Source: Planctomycetota bacterium
GTDB taxonomy: Bacteria; Planctomycetota; UBA11346
NCBI GenBank assembly: GCA_003136555.1
Contig: PLEW01000114.1
Location: forward strand, 1-55,842
DNA length: 55,842 bases
Direction: 5' to 3'
Positions 27,501-36,062 of this stretch are shown here, piece by piece. Within the stretch, counting starts at the first letter, position 1; each line of letters begins with the position of its first letter. Under the pieces are notes generated by a model, which was given only the letters and a program-made list of their open reading frames with translations, made no database searches and was not told where the DNA came from. A program made the position numbers and the translations under genes.

Positions 27501-27953
27501 CTGTCGGCCGCCAACTACACCTTCCAGGGGGTCAACGGGACGATCACCATCGGACTCGTGAGCCAGACCATCAGCTTCGCCAATCCCGGTGCTCCGTCCG
27601 CCGGTTCCGACCAGGTCGCCCTGGTGGCGACAGCGACCTCAGGACTCGGCGTGTCGTTCTCCGTCCTCAGCGGCCCGGCCACCGTGCAGGCTTCGCAGCT
27701 GACCTTCACCGGTGCGGGTACGGTGGTGGTGGCTGCCAACCAGGCGGGCAACAGCGTCTACCAGCCGGCCCCTGAGGTGACCCAAACGATCGTGTTGACC
27801 CAGCAGTCAGCGGGATCGGCTGCCGCCCCGGCTGCCGCAGCGGGAGGTGGTGGGGGAGGGGGGTCATGCGGCCTGGGATCGGGCGTGAGCGCCTTGGCGC
27901 TGACGCTGTTCGTGCTCCTGCGCCTCCTGCCCGTGCGCCTGCGCCCCCGCTGA
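24519..27953 (+). CDS. Large S8/S53-like serine protease with Ig-like repeats and C-terminal anchor
   Basis: An 1144-residue exported protein. The protease core has GIISDSI with Asp200, GGSTDEGEAMMEEAYH with Glu250/Glu252 where subtilisins carry HGT, and GTSGATPHAAA with Ser578 as nucleophile. This arrangement belongs to an S8/S53 (sedolisin-like) group rather than classical subtilisin. From about residue 640 there are several Ig-like or MBG-type repeats (for example QTITFPAIANQIYG). The end is a Gly run, SCGLGSG, a hydrophobic helix and an Arg-rich tail, a CTERM-like sorting or anchor signal. The start is the ATG before the hydrophobic signal segment; upstream in-frame codons to 24324 look noncoding. 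Confidence 0.82.
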   Translation: MAVAARPMARVSWWSRCQLAAPLLAVAMLLALGTQLAAAMVEEEGIPVAATVDLASPRAKISSAIRAFIDVPVPPQGIDARLRSLTVPASRPDLLRVRLDVPVTPATTAAVAATGARILSTAARWNAVLVEATMAQIDALALLPDVRLIAPALRPHTHGQSVTAQPGNYTDPADTVIHTDQVRSTYQTAGAGMTVGIISDSINASSTVGAGSVAGSAPGTLTGTNPQANGNLPASIMVCNIGDVGGSTDEGEAMMEEAYHLASGAAFAFAPCGSADTDMASNIGLLKTQAGCAIICDDISYLDEPFFQDGPIAQAASEFVQGGGIYLTAAGNNANTCALATYMPVVSTTGGHNAKGAPNGNSFHNWGVNGSTAPGYLPLVVQGGATIEVILQWNQPFQSWGLGSGSASDFNLWLYKTASTTSSITSSTTVQGTAAAPSGDPFEIIQYKNGGSSNATVYLAVDYFGGVSTAQVMRVLVFTDGYSVTSPGNTVLSFGTSMGHATTSNVLAIAAMDYSASPYAVEPFSSLGGWGSTGIPYYYSTTGQLLSGAPQRRNKPDITAPDGVSVWNANFQPFYGTSGATPHAAAAAALSWAVQPTFTNLQIIAALQASATDITTAPASTGPDPWSGYGLVNAFASIGTTLTSVSSVTTSSANGTYYTGTIPILVTFTNPVTVSGTPVLQLNTTPSASATYASGSGSATLTFNYLIQQGQMSAALDVASTAALSGGSLASGSIPVSLTLPSPGSRGSLSANASIQIDGKGTQTITFPAIANQIYGATLPLSASASSGLAPAFSIVSGPATLNNAMLTCTGLGTVIVAADQAGNASWLAAPEVRQQFTVTAAPDTIILPATTTVVYSASPSSVMPTITGPSSPVASVSYQPYSGNPAAGGSATGSATATPPTDVGWYRVTASLDANHGGGSASGSLDITPALLTVTAVSKTITVGSAPGPLSATMATFLGSDTAAVVSGSAALSTTASATSPAGVYPITVSVAGLSAANYTFQGVNGTITIGLVSQTISFANPGAPSAGSDQVALVATATSGLGVSFSVLSGPATVQASQLTFTGAGTVVVAANQAGNSVYQPAPEVTQTIVLTQQSAGSAAAPAAAAGGGGGGGSCGLGSGVSALALTLFVLLRLLPVRLRPR

Positions 27954-28101
27954 GCGGCGCAGCCGGGCAGAGCACAGCGTCGGTCATGGCAAAGGCCGGT
28001 TTTGGCGCAGCGAGCGGATCGCCCAGCGGACCGTGCGCGCTGCATTGCCGGTTGCCTCGTCGGGGAGGAACCGGTAACACAGCGCTCATCGAGGTCCCTC
28101 C

Positions 28102-28962
28102 ATGAAGAATACCGTGCTCATCACCATGCTGGCCGTGCTCGCCTTCGCGCTCCCATCGTGCGGCACCGGTGAGCGCTCGTCCTTCGAGGGACCGGTGGGC
28201 CTGCAGCTCTACAGCCTGCGCGCCGAATTCGCCTCTGCCGGGGTTGAGCCGACGCTCGACAAGGTGAAGGCCTGGGGCATCAAGTACGTCGAACTGGCCG
28301 GCACCTACAACCTGCCCGCCGAGACCTTCAAGGCCATGCTGGACGCGCGCGGCCTGGTCCCCATCAGCGGGCACTTCCCCTATAGCCGCTTCAAGAGCGA
28401 TCCCGCCTCGGTCGCCAAGGACGCCAAGGCACTGGGCCTGAAGTATGCCGGTGTTGCCTGGGTCGATCACCAGGACCCCTGGGATGAGAAGCAGGTGCGT
28501 GAGGCGATCGGCGTCTTCAACAAGGCCGGCGAAGCCCTGGCCAAGGAGGGCATCACCTTCTTCGACCATCTGCATGGCTATGAGTTCCAGCCCTACGGCA
28601 GCGGTACGCTGGCGGACATGCTGATCTCCGAGACCAACAAGGACACCGTGTTCTTCCAGATGGACGTCTTCTGGATCGTCTTCCCTGGGCAGGACCCGGT
28701 GAAGCTGCTGGACAAGTACTCGTCGCGCTGGGTGTCGATGCACCTCAAGGATCTGCGCAAGGGTGTGGCCACCGGCAGCCTGAGCGGCCATACGGACGTC
28801 AAGAACGACGTCACGCTCGGGACCGGCCAGATGGATTGGCCCAAGATCCTCGCGGCTGCCAAGCGTGCCGGCGTGAAGTACTACTTCATCGAGGACGAGT
28901 CACCGGATTCGCTGACCCAGATCCCGCTCTCGCTGAAGTTCCTCAAGCAGGTCGACTTCTGA
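28102..28962 (+). CDS. Sugar phosphate isomerase/epimerase-like lipoprotein
   Basis: A 286-residue protein of the AP endonuclease 2/xylose isomerase-like TIM-barrel superfamily: GLQLYSLR, GIKYVELAG, GLVPISGH, and HLKD with YFIEDE near the C-terminus. The family isomerises or epimerises sugars and uses a divalent metal bound by Glu, Asp and His. Here a lipoprotein signal (LAFALPSC, Cys20) precedes the barrel, so it should sit on the periplasmic side, as is common for PVC and Bacteroidota homologues. GAGG lies seven bases before the ATG. Confidence 0.85.
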   Translation: MKNTVLITMLAVLAFALPSCGTGERSSFEGPVGLQLYSLRAEFASAGVEPTLDKVKAWGIKYVELAGTYNLPAETFKAMLDARGLVPISGHFPYSRFKSDPASVAKDAKALGLKYAGVAWVDHQDPWDEKQVREAIGVFNKAGEALAKEGITFFDHLHGYEFQPYGSGTLADMLISETNKDTVFFQMDVFWIVFPGQDPVKLLDKYSSRWVSMHLKDLRKGVATGSLSGHTDVKNDVTLGTGQMDWPKILAAAKRAGVKYYFIEDESPDSLTQIPLSLKFLKQVDF

Positions 28963-28982
28963 CCTGGCAAGGCCAGCGCCTT

Positions 28983-29013
28983 GCGCGCAGCGCCCGATGC
29001 GGGCGCTGCGCGC
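28983..29013. terminator. Perfect 13-bp hairpin between convergent genes
   Basis: GCGCGCAGCGCCC at 28983-28995 and GGGCGCTGCGCGC at 29001-29013 are perfect inverted copies around a five-base loop. It lies between the ends of the convergent isomerase and aldolase genes. There is no T-tract, so it is a candidate bidirectional hairpin terminator or RNA 3' end stabiliser rather than a classical intrinsic terminator. Confidence 0.5.
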
Positions 29014-29056
29014 AGCGCTCGTGCTCCGCCCCCGGTCCGCTCCTTGCAGCGGGACC

Positions 29057-29677
29057 TCACTTGGCTGAGCGGATGGTGGCCAGGCGGCTGCTGGCGGCTC
29101 GGGCGAGTTCTTCCACCTGAGCCGGCGTCCCGACGGTGATCTTGCTCAGGCCGACGGCGATGGCGCCGGCACTGAACCAGTCGTTCATGCTCTCGATCGA
29201 GACGCCACCGGTGGGCATGAGGGGGATGTCGCTGAGCGGGGCCCTCAGCGCGCGCAGATACTCCGGGCCCGCCTGGACGGCCGGGAAGAGCTTGATGGCC
29301 GTCGCCCCGGCACGCCAGGCCGACATCACCTCGGTCGGGGTGAAGGCGCCGGGCAGCGATGCCACCTTCAGCCGCCGGGCGGCGGCGATGAGCTCGAGGT
29401 CGACATGCGGGCTGACCGCATAGGTGGCGCCGGCAGCTACGGCAGCCTCCAGCTCGGCAACCGTGCGCACGGTACCGACGCCGATCGCCGCTCCCGTGGG
29501 CGCCTCGGCGATGATCCGCCGGATGGCCGAACAGCAGTCGGGCGTGCTGTAGGTGACCTCGAGGGCCAGCACGCCGCCGCGGAACAGCGCATGCGCCGTG
29601 GCGACGGCCGCATCGGCGCTGGTGGTACGGATGATGGCGACCATGCCGAAGCGCTTGAGATCATCGAGGAAGGGCAT
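29057..29677 (-). CDS. eda: KDPG/KHG aldolase
   Basis: A 206-residue class I aldolase of the 2-keto-3-deoxy-6-phosphogluconate type, about the family length. LALEVTYST places the catalytic Glu at 40 and AIKLFPA the Schiff-base Lys at 129; GVGTV and PTGGV are the other family motifs. It should cleave KDPG, or related 2-keto-3-deoxy sugar acids, to pyruvate and an aldehyde in the Entner-Doudoroff or uronate pathway. The cytosolic location fits the lack of a signal. AGAGG precedes the ATG closely. The kinase and dehydratase partners are not in the window. Confidence 0.9.
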   Translation of the reverse strand: MPFLDDLKRFGMVAIIRTTSADAAVATAHALFRGGVLALEVTYSTPDCCSAIRRIIAEAPTGAAIGVGTVRTVAELEAAVAAGATYAVSPHVDLELIAAARRLKVASLPGAFTPTEVMSAWRAGATAIKLFPAVQAGPEYLRALRAPLSDIPLMPTGGVSIESMNDWFSAGAIAVGLSKITVGTPAQVEELARAASSRLATIRSAK

Positions 29678-29881
29678 GCCCCTCTCTTACGCACCCGAAT
29701 GGCCTCAGACAAGGGGACGGCCGGGAAACGGCCCTGTGGGCGCCCCAGTCGTGCCCAGCGGGGAGCGCCTTTCGCGGGCAGCTCGGCGACCATAAGGGCC
29801 TGGGCAGCAATTTCTTGCAGAGCCGCACAGGCGTCCCGCCAGCGCTCCCTTCCGCCGGGTCAGCGCAGTCGGCAAGGTGGA

Positions 29882-30763
29882 TCAGTGGGCGGGATGCAGA
29901 TGCTGGTCGAAGAAGGCGACCAGGGCCTGCTGGGCGGTCTGCGCATCGGCGCCCTTGAAGCCATGGCCTGCGCCGGGGATGGTCAGCAGCTCGGCCTCGA
30001 CCCCGCACGACTTCAGCCGCTCCACCAGCCAGACGGACTGCTCGTGCGGCACATACTTGTCGTCTGTGCCATGGATGCACAGGGTTGGGGCCGCCAGAGG
30101 GGTGACCCAGGAGATCGGACTGCCGACGATGTGCTCGTGCAGCTTGGTGGTCAGATCGCCGCCGAAGAACAGCGGCAGCACCTCGGCGGCATCGACGCTC
30201 TTGCCATAGACCTTGGTGAAATCGCTCGGGCCATAGCAGTTGACCACGCACGACACCGCGCTCGATTGCTCGAGATTGCCGGTCCCCTCGAACTCATGCA
30301 CGCCATTGGTGACCCCGAGGAACTGCGCCAGATGGCCGCCAGCGGAACCGCCGGTGACGCCGATGCGCGCCGGATCGACGTGGTAGTCCGCGGCATGCGC
30401 CCGCAGCCAGCGCACAGCGGCCTTGCAGTCCAGCACGGCGGCGGGGAAGGGATACTTCGGCGCGAGGCGATAGGTCACCGTCACCGCGACGTAGCCATGC
30501 GCGGCGAGCGTGCGGCAGAGCCCGTCGTACCCTTCGCGGGTGCCAGCCCGGAATCCGCCCCCATGGATGCAGACGATGGCGGGGAATGGGCCGGTTCCGC
30601 TCGCGGGCATCGCCAGATCGAGCTTGAGGTGCTGGTCGTCGGGATCCGCGAACTCGATGCCGGCGGTGAAGGTGACGCCATCGCCGGCTGCCGGCTCAGC
30701 GGCGCGGTCCACGGTCGAGCAGGCGGCCAGGAGCGTTGCGAGCAGCAGGATGGTGATGCGCAT
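29882..30763 (-). CDS. Secreted alpha/beta hydrolase esterase, lipoprotein
   Basis: A 293-residue alpha/beta hydrolase of the BD-FAE/hormone-sensitive-lipase-like group. HGGG at 67-70 forms the oxyanion hole, GGSAGG carries nucleophile Ser140, HGTDDKYVP the acid, and PGAGHGF the catalytic His. The N-terminus is a lipoprotein signal (LLLATLLAAC, Cys15). It probably removes acetyl or feruloyl groups from plant-type polysaccharides, which would fit the secreted glycosidases in the window, but the substrate is inferred. GAGGAA lies eight bases before the ATG. Confidence 0.87.
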   Translation of the reverse strand: MRITILLLATLLAACSTVDRAAEPAAGDGVTFTAGIEFADPDDQHLKLDLAMPASGTGPFPAIVCIHGGGFRAGTREGYDGLCRTLAAHGYVAVTVTYRLAPKYPFPAAVLDCKAAVRWLRAHAADYHVDPARIGVTGGSAGGHLAQFLGVTNGVHEFEGTGNLEQSSAVSCVVNCYGPSDFTKVYGKSVDAAEVLPLFFGGDLTTKLHEHIVGSPISWVTPLAAPTLCIHGTDDKYVPHEQSVWLVERLKSCGVEAELLTIPGAGHGFKGADAQTAQQALVAFFDQHLHPAH

Positions 30764-30916
30764 GGGGCCGTTCCTCGGGTGCGGGGCAAGCAGCGGCAGG
30801 ACGCCGGCGTCACCGCCATCTGGCGATCCACGCGCACGCACCGCACAGGGATGTATACTGCCGCTGGCCGGGTGCGTTTCAGCGCAGACGCGCCGGCGGC
30901 CTGAGCCGGGTCGGAG

Positions 30917-31819
30917 TCACGCGCCCCTGGCCCCCTGCCCGCCCAGGGGCGGGGATCTCGCCGGCCTGCGCACCCGCGCGCTGCGGAACGTGCCCGGGGA
31001 TGCACCCGCATGCGTGCGGAACCAGCGGCAGAAGTAGGCGGACTGGCTGAAGCCGCACTGGCGGGCGACCACCGCCACACGCTCGCCGGTGTTGGCCAAG
31101 AGGGCGCGTGCTTCGCGCAAGCGCGCCTGGGTGAGGTGGGCGATGATGGTCTCGCCGGTCTCCTGGCGGAACAGGCGGCTCAAGGACGCGCGATGGTAGC
31201 CGACCCGCTTGGCGATCCCGGAGATGGACAGCCCGGGATCGGCAAACTCCTGGGATATGAGATGGCGGATGCGGCCGACCAGGTCGATCGGCGGCTCGGT
31301 GCGGATGGCGTCGGCGATGCGATACCAGGCGGCGATCGCCATGAGGCTGGACCTCCGCCGCCCCTCCAGGCTGGAATCCTTCAGGCTGGCGGCCATCTCG
31401 CGCAGGTCCTCCGATGCGGGTGGCGGAACAGCGTAGATGCCGGGCTTCAGGCCGAGCTCGAGGACCACCTGCTCGGCATACGGTCCATCCGTGGTGAACC
31501 AGCACATCTCGTTGGTCGGCTCCACCGCCCAGAAGCGATGGGGGATGGTCGGCATGTAGATTGCCACTTGTCCCGGTCCGAAGGACATCCGGCGGCCCGA
31601 GACCTCCATGATGGCCGAACCGGAGAGCACCCATTTCGCCATCACCAGGCGCTGCGACCAGCTGGCGCCGAAGCGGCCGCGCGAGACCGTCACCTGCTGC
31701 ACGGTGCGCAGCGCCATCACCACCCCGCCGGGCGGGATATCGCGCCTGCGCTCGGCGGCGAGACCCGCCAGGCGCTTGGCCAGGGGTTCCTGCAGGTCGC
31801 TTGGGGAGGAGCTGGACAT
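30917..31819 (-). CDS. AraC-family transcriptional regulator
   Basis: A 300-residue regulator with an N-terminal cupin-like sensor region (MSFGPGQVAIYMPTIPHRFW) and a C-terminal AraC/XylS double helix-turn-helix from about residue 185: LSISGIAKRVGYHRASLSRLFRQETG and VAVVARQCGFSQSAYFCRWF. It probably binds a sugar or other small ligand. It is divergent from the SDR gene and may control it and itself from the 31820-32044 intergenic region. AAGGGTG precedes the ATG. Confidence 0.87.
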   Translation of the reverse strand: MSSSSPSDLQEPLAKRLAGLAAERRRDIPPGGVVMALRTVQQVTVSRGRFGASWSQRLVMAKWVLSGSAIMEVSGRRMSFGPGQVAIYMPTIPHRFWAVEPTNEMCWFTTDGPYAEQVVLELGLKPGIYAVPPPASEDLREMAASLKDSSLEGRRRSSLMAIAAWYRIADAIRTEPPIDLVGRIRHLISQEFADPGLSISGIAKRVGYHRASLSRLFRQETGETIIAHLTQARLREARALLANTGERVAVVARQCGFSQSAYFCRWFRTHAGASPGTFRSARVRRPARSPPLGGQGARGA

Positions 31820-32044
31820 GGCACGGCACCCTTGTGTCCGACATTGGAGATATCGGCGGGAGAAGTGCAAATGGTGCCTCCCATGCGCAGCATGACCTGC
31901 GTCATCGAGGCATCCCGCCTGCGCCCGCATCGCCGCAACCGGCATCCGGCGGCGGCGCGCGGGCCGTGCGGAGTGACAGCGGGCCTGCCGCGGCTATCAT
32001 CGCCGGCGCACGCGGCCGGAGCCGCACAACCTCGGAGGCAGGCC

Positions 32045-32839
32045 ATGGATCTGCGCATGAACGGCAGGCGCGCGCTGGTGAGCGGTTCGACGGCCGGGAT
32101 CGGCCTGGCCATCGCGACCGCGCTGGTGGGTGAAGGGGCAGCGGTCACCGTCAACGGCCGCACCCAGCCGCGAGTCGATGCGGCCATCGCGCACATCTCG
32201 GCGATCCATCCGCGGGGGGCGGTCTCGGGCATCGCAGCGGATCTCGCCAGCGAAGCGGGGGTATCCACCCTCCTGGCGAGGCTGCCCGCCGTCGACATCC
32301 TGGTGAACAATCTCGGGATCTTCGAGCCCAAGCCGTTCCTGGAGATACCCGACGCTGACTGGCGGCGCTTCTTCGAGGTCAACGTGCTCAGCGGGGTGCG
32401 CCTGAGCCGCGCCTACCTCCCCGGGATGCTCACCGTCGGCTGGGGCCGCATCGTCTTCATCTCCAGCGAATCAGCGGTCCAGATCCCGCCCGAGATGGTC
32501 CACTACGGCATGACCAAGACGGCGCAGATCGCGGTGGCGCGCGGGATCGCCGAGTCGGTGGCTGGCACCGGGGTGACGGTGAACGCGGTGCTTCCCGGGC
32601 CGACGGCCTCGGAAGGGGTCAGCGGCTTCGTCGCTGGACTCGCCCGTGCGCAGGGCACCGATGCGGCCGCGGTCGAGCGCGCCTTCTTCCGCGACGTGCG
32701 GCCGAGCTCGCTCATCAAGCGCTTCGCCTCGGTGGAGGAGGTCGCGGCGCTGGTGACCTACATCTGCAGCGATCTGGCGTCGGCCACCACCGGTTCGGCC
32801 CTGCGCGTCGATGGCGGGGTGGTGCGGGCGATCCTGTGA
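32045..32839 (+). CDS. Short-chain dehydrogenase/reductase (SDR)
   Basis: A 264-residue classical SDR. The cofactor loop SGSTAGIG is at about 13-20, NNLG at 88-91, the catalytic Ser near 141, and Tyr154-x3-Lys158 in VHYGMTK; DGG near the C-terminus is the usual end. An Arg after the second strand (NGR) suggests NADP(H). It should reduce or oxidise an alcohol, sugar or ketone in the cytoplasm. GGAGG is well placed before the ATG. It is divergent from the AraC gene. Confidence 0.88.
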   Translation: MDLRMNGRRALVSGSTAGIGLAIATALVGEGAAVTVNGRTQPRVDAAIAHISAIHPRGAVSGIAADLASEAGVSTLLARLPAVDILVNNLGIFEPKPFLEIPDADWRRFFEVNVLSGVRLSRAYLPGMLTVGWGRIVFISSESAVQIPPEMVHYGMTKTAQIAVARGIAESVAGTGVTVNAVLPGPTASEGVSGFVAGLARAQGTDAAAVERAFFRDVRPSSLIKRFASVEEVAALVTYICSDLASATTGSALRVDGGVVRAIL

Positions 32840-32870
32840 GGCGTGGCCGCCACGGGGAAGTCACGGGGCC

Positions 32871-34463
32871 TCACACCTCCTCGGCCTTGCGCATCATCAC
32901 CAGCTCCTCGAGGTCGAGTTCACGCTGGATGGTGCGCAGGATGTCATCGCCGATCAGGCCCTTATCCCTCAGCGTGAGCACCGCCTCGCGCTCGGCCTTC
33001 AGCACCTGGCGATTGATGGTCAGCAGCTGGTTTGCCAGGATCGATGAACCGATGTTCTCCGGTTGATGCTCGGATCCGGAGCGCACATGGCGGCGCATGT
33101 GGTGGTGGATCTTGATCTGCTGCAGCAGGTCATCGGGCAGGTGCCGCTCGGCGGCGATCTCGCTCAGCCGGGCGACCCCGGCCAGGGAGAGTTCGCGCCG
33201 GGCCAGGCGGTCCTCCTCGATCTCCGAGAGATCCTCCGCCATGGTCGCCTTGCGCATCAAGGGCCGCAGCGTCGCTCCCTGGGCGACCAGGGTGACGAGG
33301 ATGACGGCGAAGGCGATGACCAGGATGGCATGGCGTCCGGGGAACGGCGCGCCGTTGCTGATGGTCAGCGGGATGGCGAGGGCGGTGACCAGCGTATCGC
33401 CGCCGCGGATGCCGGTCCAGGCGACGAACAGGATCTCGCTCCAATGCCGCTGGCTGCCGGCCGCAGCCCGGCCATGCATCAGGCTCCGGAGATACGATGC
33501 GCAGAAGACGAAGGCGACCCGGACGGCGATCACAACCAGGCAGATGCTCGCGGCGGCGACGAGCAGGTCGCCATCATGGCCGACCGCAACCGCGATCCCG
33601 AGGCGGCCGATCTGCAGGCCGATGAGCAGGAATATCAGTCCGTTGAGGATGAACATCACCAGCGGCCAGACCTGCTGGGCCTGCACCCGGGTGGCGGCGT
33701 CGACCAGTCGCGGGGCGGAACGGCCGAGCATCAGACCGGTGGTGACCACCGCGACCACGCCGGAGGTGTGCAGCCATTCCGCCGGCAGGTAGGCGGCATA
33801 GGCGGTCATCAGCGACAGGGTGTTGGCGACGATCGGATCATGGATGTGACGGCGCAGCCACCAGACGCCCTGCGCCACCAGCCAGCCGATGGCGAAGGCG
33901 CCCAGGGCGGCATAGAGCAGGGTGGGGAGGATATCCCTGGCGACGAAGGTGCCGGTGACGGTGGCGGCGATCGCCATGCGATAGGCGGTGAAGGCGGCCA
34001 CGTCGTTGAACAGCGTCTCGCCCTCGAGCAGCGACACCAGCCGGCGAGGCAGACCGAGCTGGCGGGCGATGGCGATCGTCACCGCAGCATCGGGTGGCGA
34101 GATGATCGCACCCAGCACCACGGCGGGACCCCAGGCCAGATGCGGCGGGCCATAGTGGCTGGCCAGGGCCACGGCGGCGATGGTGGCCACCACCGCACCG
34201 ACCGCGAGCACGCCGATCTCCTTGCGCATGCGCCGCAGATCCCGCATGGACGAGGTGATGCAGCTCCAGTAGAGCAGCGGCGGCACGAATATCAGGAAGA
34301 CCAGCTCGGGATCGAACTCGAGATCCTTGAGCAGGGGTATGGCCGACAGCAGCAACCCGGCGGCGACCTGCACCACCGGCAGGGGGATGTCCAGGCGCTT
34401 GGCCAGGGGCGCGAGCACCATCAGGACGATGACCAGCAGCAGGATGGTTTCGAATCCGAGCAT
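32871..34463 (-). CDS. CPA1-family Na+/H+ antiporter
   Basis: A 530-residue membrane protein with about twelve transmembrane helices and a cytosolic C-terminal tail of about 130 residues. The antiporter signature IISPPDAAVT and LEGETLFNDVAAF, with WTGIRGGDTL later, is typical of the cation:proton antiporter 1 family. It should exchange Na+ or K+ for protons across the inner membrane for pH and ion balance. The frame is open upstream to 34664, with an ATG at 34502; 34463 was chosen because the first helix begins directly after it. It ends 32 bases from the SDR stop, convergently. Confidence 0.87.
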   Translation of the reverse strand: MLGFETILLLVIVLMVLAPLAKRLDIPLPVVQVAAGLLLSAIPLLKDLEFDPELVFLIFVPPLLYWSCITSSMRDLRRMRKEIGVLAVGAVVATIAAVALASHYGPPHLAWGPAVVLGAIISPPDAAVTIAIARQLGLPRRLVSLLEGETLFNDVAAFTAYRMAIAATVTGTFVARDILPTLLYAALGAFAIGWLVAQGVWWLRRHIHDPIVANTLSLMTAYAAYLPAEWLHTSGVVAVVTTGLMLGRSAPRLVDAATRVQAQQVWPLVMFILNGLIFLLIGLQIGRLGIAVAVGHDGDLLVAAASICLVVIAVRVAFVFCASYLRSLMHGRAAAGSQRHWSEILFVAWTGIRGGDTLVTALAIPLTISNGAPFPGRHAILVIAFAVILVTLVAQGATLRPLMRKATMAEDLSEIEEDRLARRELSLAGVARLSEIAAERHLPDDLLQQIKIHHHMRRHVRSGSEHQPENIGSSILANQLLTINRQVLKAEREAVLTLRDKGLIGDDILRTIQRELDLEELVMMRKAEEV

Positions 34464-34581
34464 CGCCGGCGTCCGCGTGGGGTGTCCGGACTGTGTTGCC
34501 ATCGCGAGCGGAGCAAGGAGCACCTCGCGGCGGCGCGTCGGCCTGACTGGCGGCGCCGCTGCGCAAGCAGGCTCCGGTCGA

Positions 34582-34965
34582 TCAGCCTCCGCGCAGGTAG
34601 GCCGCGAACGCTCGGCGCTCGGCCCACACGAGGAAGAGCGCCAGCACCGCAACCGGGAGGGCATTGGCGATGCCCTCGCCTTTGGCGATCAGGAGGTGGA
34701 AGAGCAGGATGTTGACGATGATCGGACCGAGGATCAGCAGGCCCAGCCGGCGGGTCGGCGGGAGCGCGACCAGGACGCCGCCGACGATCTCCAGGATCTT
34801 CACCACGGTGAAGTAGCCGGTCGGCACCAGGGCGCCGAGGAACAGTGCGGTCGCGGAGCCGGCGGGCGGGTTCGGCTTGGGGCCGACCCCGAGGAAATAC
34901 AAGCTGGCGGCGATGAGGAACATCAGCCCCAACAGGGCCCCGGCGATGGCGGTCAGGTATTTCAT
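34582..34965 (-). CDS. DoxX-like four-helix membrane protein
   Basis: A 127-residue protein with four hydrophobic segments, consistent in size and pattern with DoxX/DoxX-like membrane proteins: the FLGALVPTGYFTVVKILEIVGGVLVAL segment is typical and the length fits. The biochemical role of this family is poorly defined; roles in redox or oxidative stress protection have been proposed. It lies upstream of the antiporter on the same strand and may share its transcript. Confidence 0.7.
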   Translation of the reverse strand: MKYLTAIAGALLGLMFLIAASLYFLGVGPKPNPPAGSATALFLGALVPTGYFTVVKILEIVGGVLVALPPTRRLGLLILGPIIVNILLFHLLIAKGEGIANALPVAVLALFLVWAERRAFAAYLRGG

Positions 34966-35084
34966 CTCAGGCTCTCACGCAGGGTGGATGGATGACGAGG
35001 ACAGTGGCGACGCGCAGGCGTGCGTCCGCACAGCAGGCTGCCACGCGGATGTGGGCAGGCAATCGCAGGCGGGTGCAACCGCGC

Positions 35085-36062
35085 TCAGCCGGACGAGATA
35101 CTAGGTCGGGGCTTGGAGTTCCCATCCAACGACGCCACGGCGGCCTCCAGGCGCACCAGGGACGAGGTCCACCCGGCGTCCATCCCCTTCAGGTGGTTCT
35201 CGCCCCGGGCAGTGGCGTTTTGCACCGTGACCTCGACCGACACCGTCGTGTGTCCGCCGCTCTCGGCGAAGGTGACGATGGTGAGGTTCTCGAGCTCATG
35301 GACGCCCTGTGCGCCGAGCGCGATGGCGAGGAAGGCCAGGCGATCGGGAGGTGTGACCTCGAGCACCGTGCCGCCCATCGGGTAGACGGTGCCATCGGGG
35401 GCGCGCATGTCGATGTGGATGCGGCCACCCGCCTCCGCCTCGAACACGCAGTGCGGAATGGTGAAGCCCTTAGGACCCCACCAGCGGGAGAGCATGTCCG
35501 GTTGAGTCCAGGCGCGGTACACCAGCTCGCGCGGTGCGGCAACGGTGCGTCGGAAGACGAACGACCGTCCCGCCGGCCGGCCGGCCGCGCCGGCCAGCTG
35601 CTCCGCCAGGCGCGCCATGGTCTGATATCCGCCTTCGATTGCGCCATAGTACCTGACCACCTGGTCGCGCGCCTCGGCGCTGGGGAACACCGAGAGCATG
35701 CTGACGAGGGTGTGCTCCTTCAGCTCGGTGAAGGCGACGGTCACCTGGAAATGGGCGGGCGCCTCGGCGCTGCCGCCGCCGTGGTCGTAGTGGAGCAGCT
35801 CCTCGGGGACGATGGTGATGTAGCGGATCCAATTCTCGTAGTCCCTGCCATCGGGCCCGTGCATGACGTAGATCCACATGCCGCCCGGGCGCAGGTCCAT
35901 GGAGGAGGTGGTGGTCGAGAAGCCCCGTGGACCCCACCACGAGCTGATGTGGGAGGGATCGGTCCAGGTGCGGTAGACCAGGCTGCGTGGCGCGGCGAAG
36001 ATGCGGCTGATGAGGATCTCGCGAGCGGCGGACGGTCGGCGCGTCTCAGGGGAGGGGATCAT
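35085..36062 (-). CDS. Two-domain AHSA1/SRPBCC protein
   Basis: A 325-residue fusion of two AHSA1-type SRPBCC (START-like) domains. Both halves carry the family pattern: FAAPRSLVYRTWTDP then SSWWGPRGF, and VAAPRELVYRAWTQP then SRWWGPKGF. Single-domain members are usual, so this is a tandem fusion. Such proteins bind hydrophobic ligands in a deep pocket and often sit next to ArsR regulators, as here. Its ATG lies within the last codons of the ArsR gene (overlap 17 bases) and has AAGGAG eight bases upstream. Confidence 0.87.
   Translation of the reverse strand: MIPSPETRRPSAAREILISRIFAAPRSLVYRTWTDPSHISSWWGPRGFSTTTSSMDLRPGGMWIYVMHGPDGRDYENWIRYITIVPEELLHYDHGGGSAEAPAHFQVTVAFTELKEHTLVSMLSVFPSAEARDQVVRYYGAIEGGYQTMARLAEQLAGAAGRPAGRSFVFRRTVAAPRELVYRAWTQPDMLSRWWGPKGFTIPHCVFEAEAGGRIHIDMRAPDGTVYPMGGTVLEVTPPDRLAFLAIALGAQGVHELENLTIVTFAESGGHTTVSVEVTVQNATARGENHLKGMDAGWTSSLVRLEAAVASLDGNSKPRPSISSG

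Noticed and set aside
33063-34715. Plus-strand open frame of 550 codons
   Set aside because: It is antisense to the CPA1 antiporter, which has clear helices and motifs. The product is a Gly/Asp/Gln-rich shadow.
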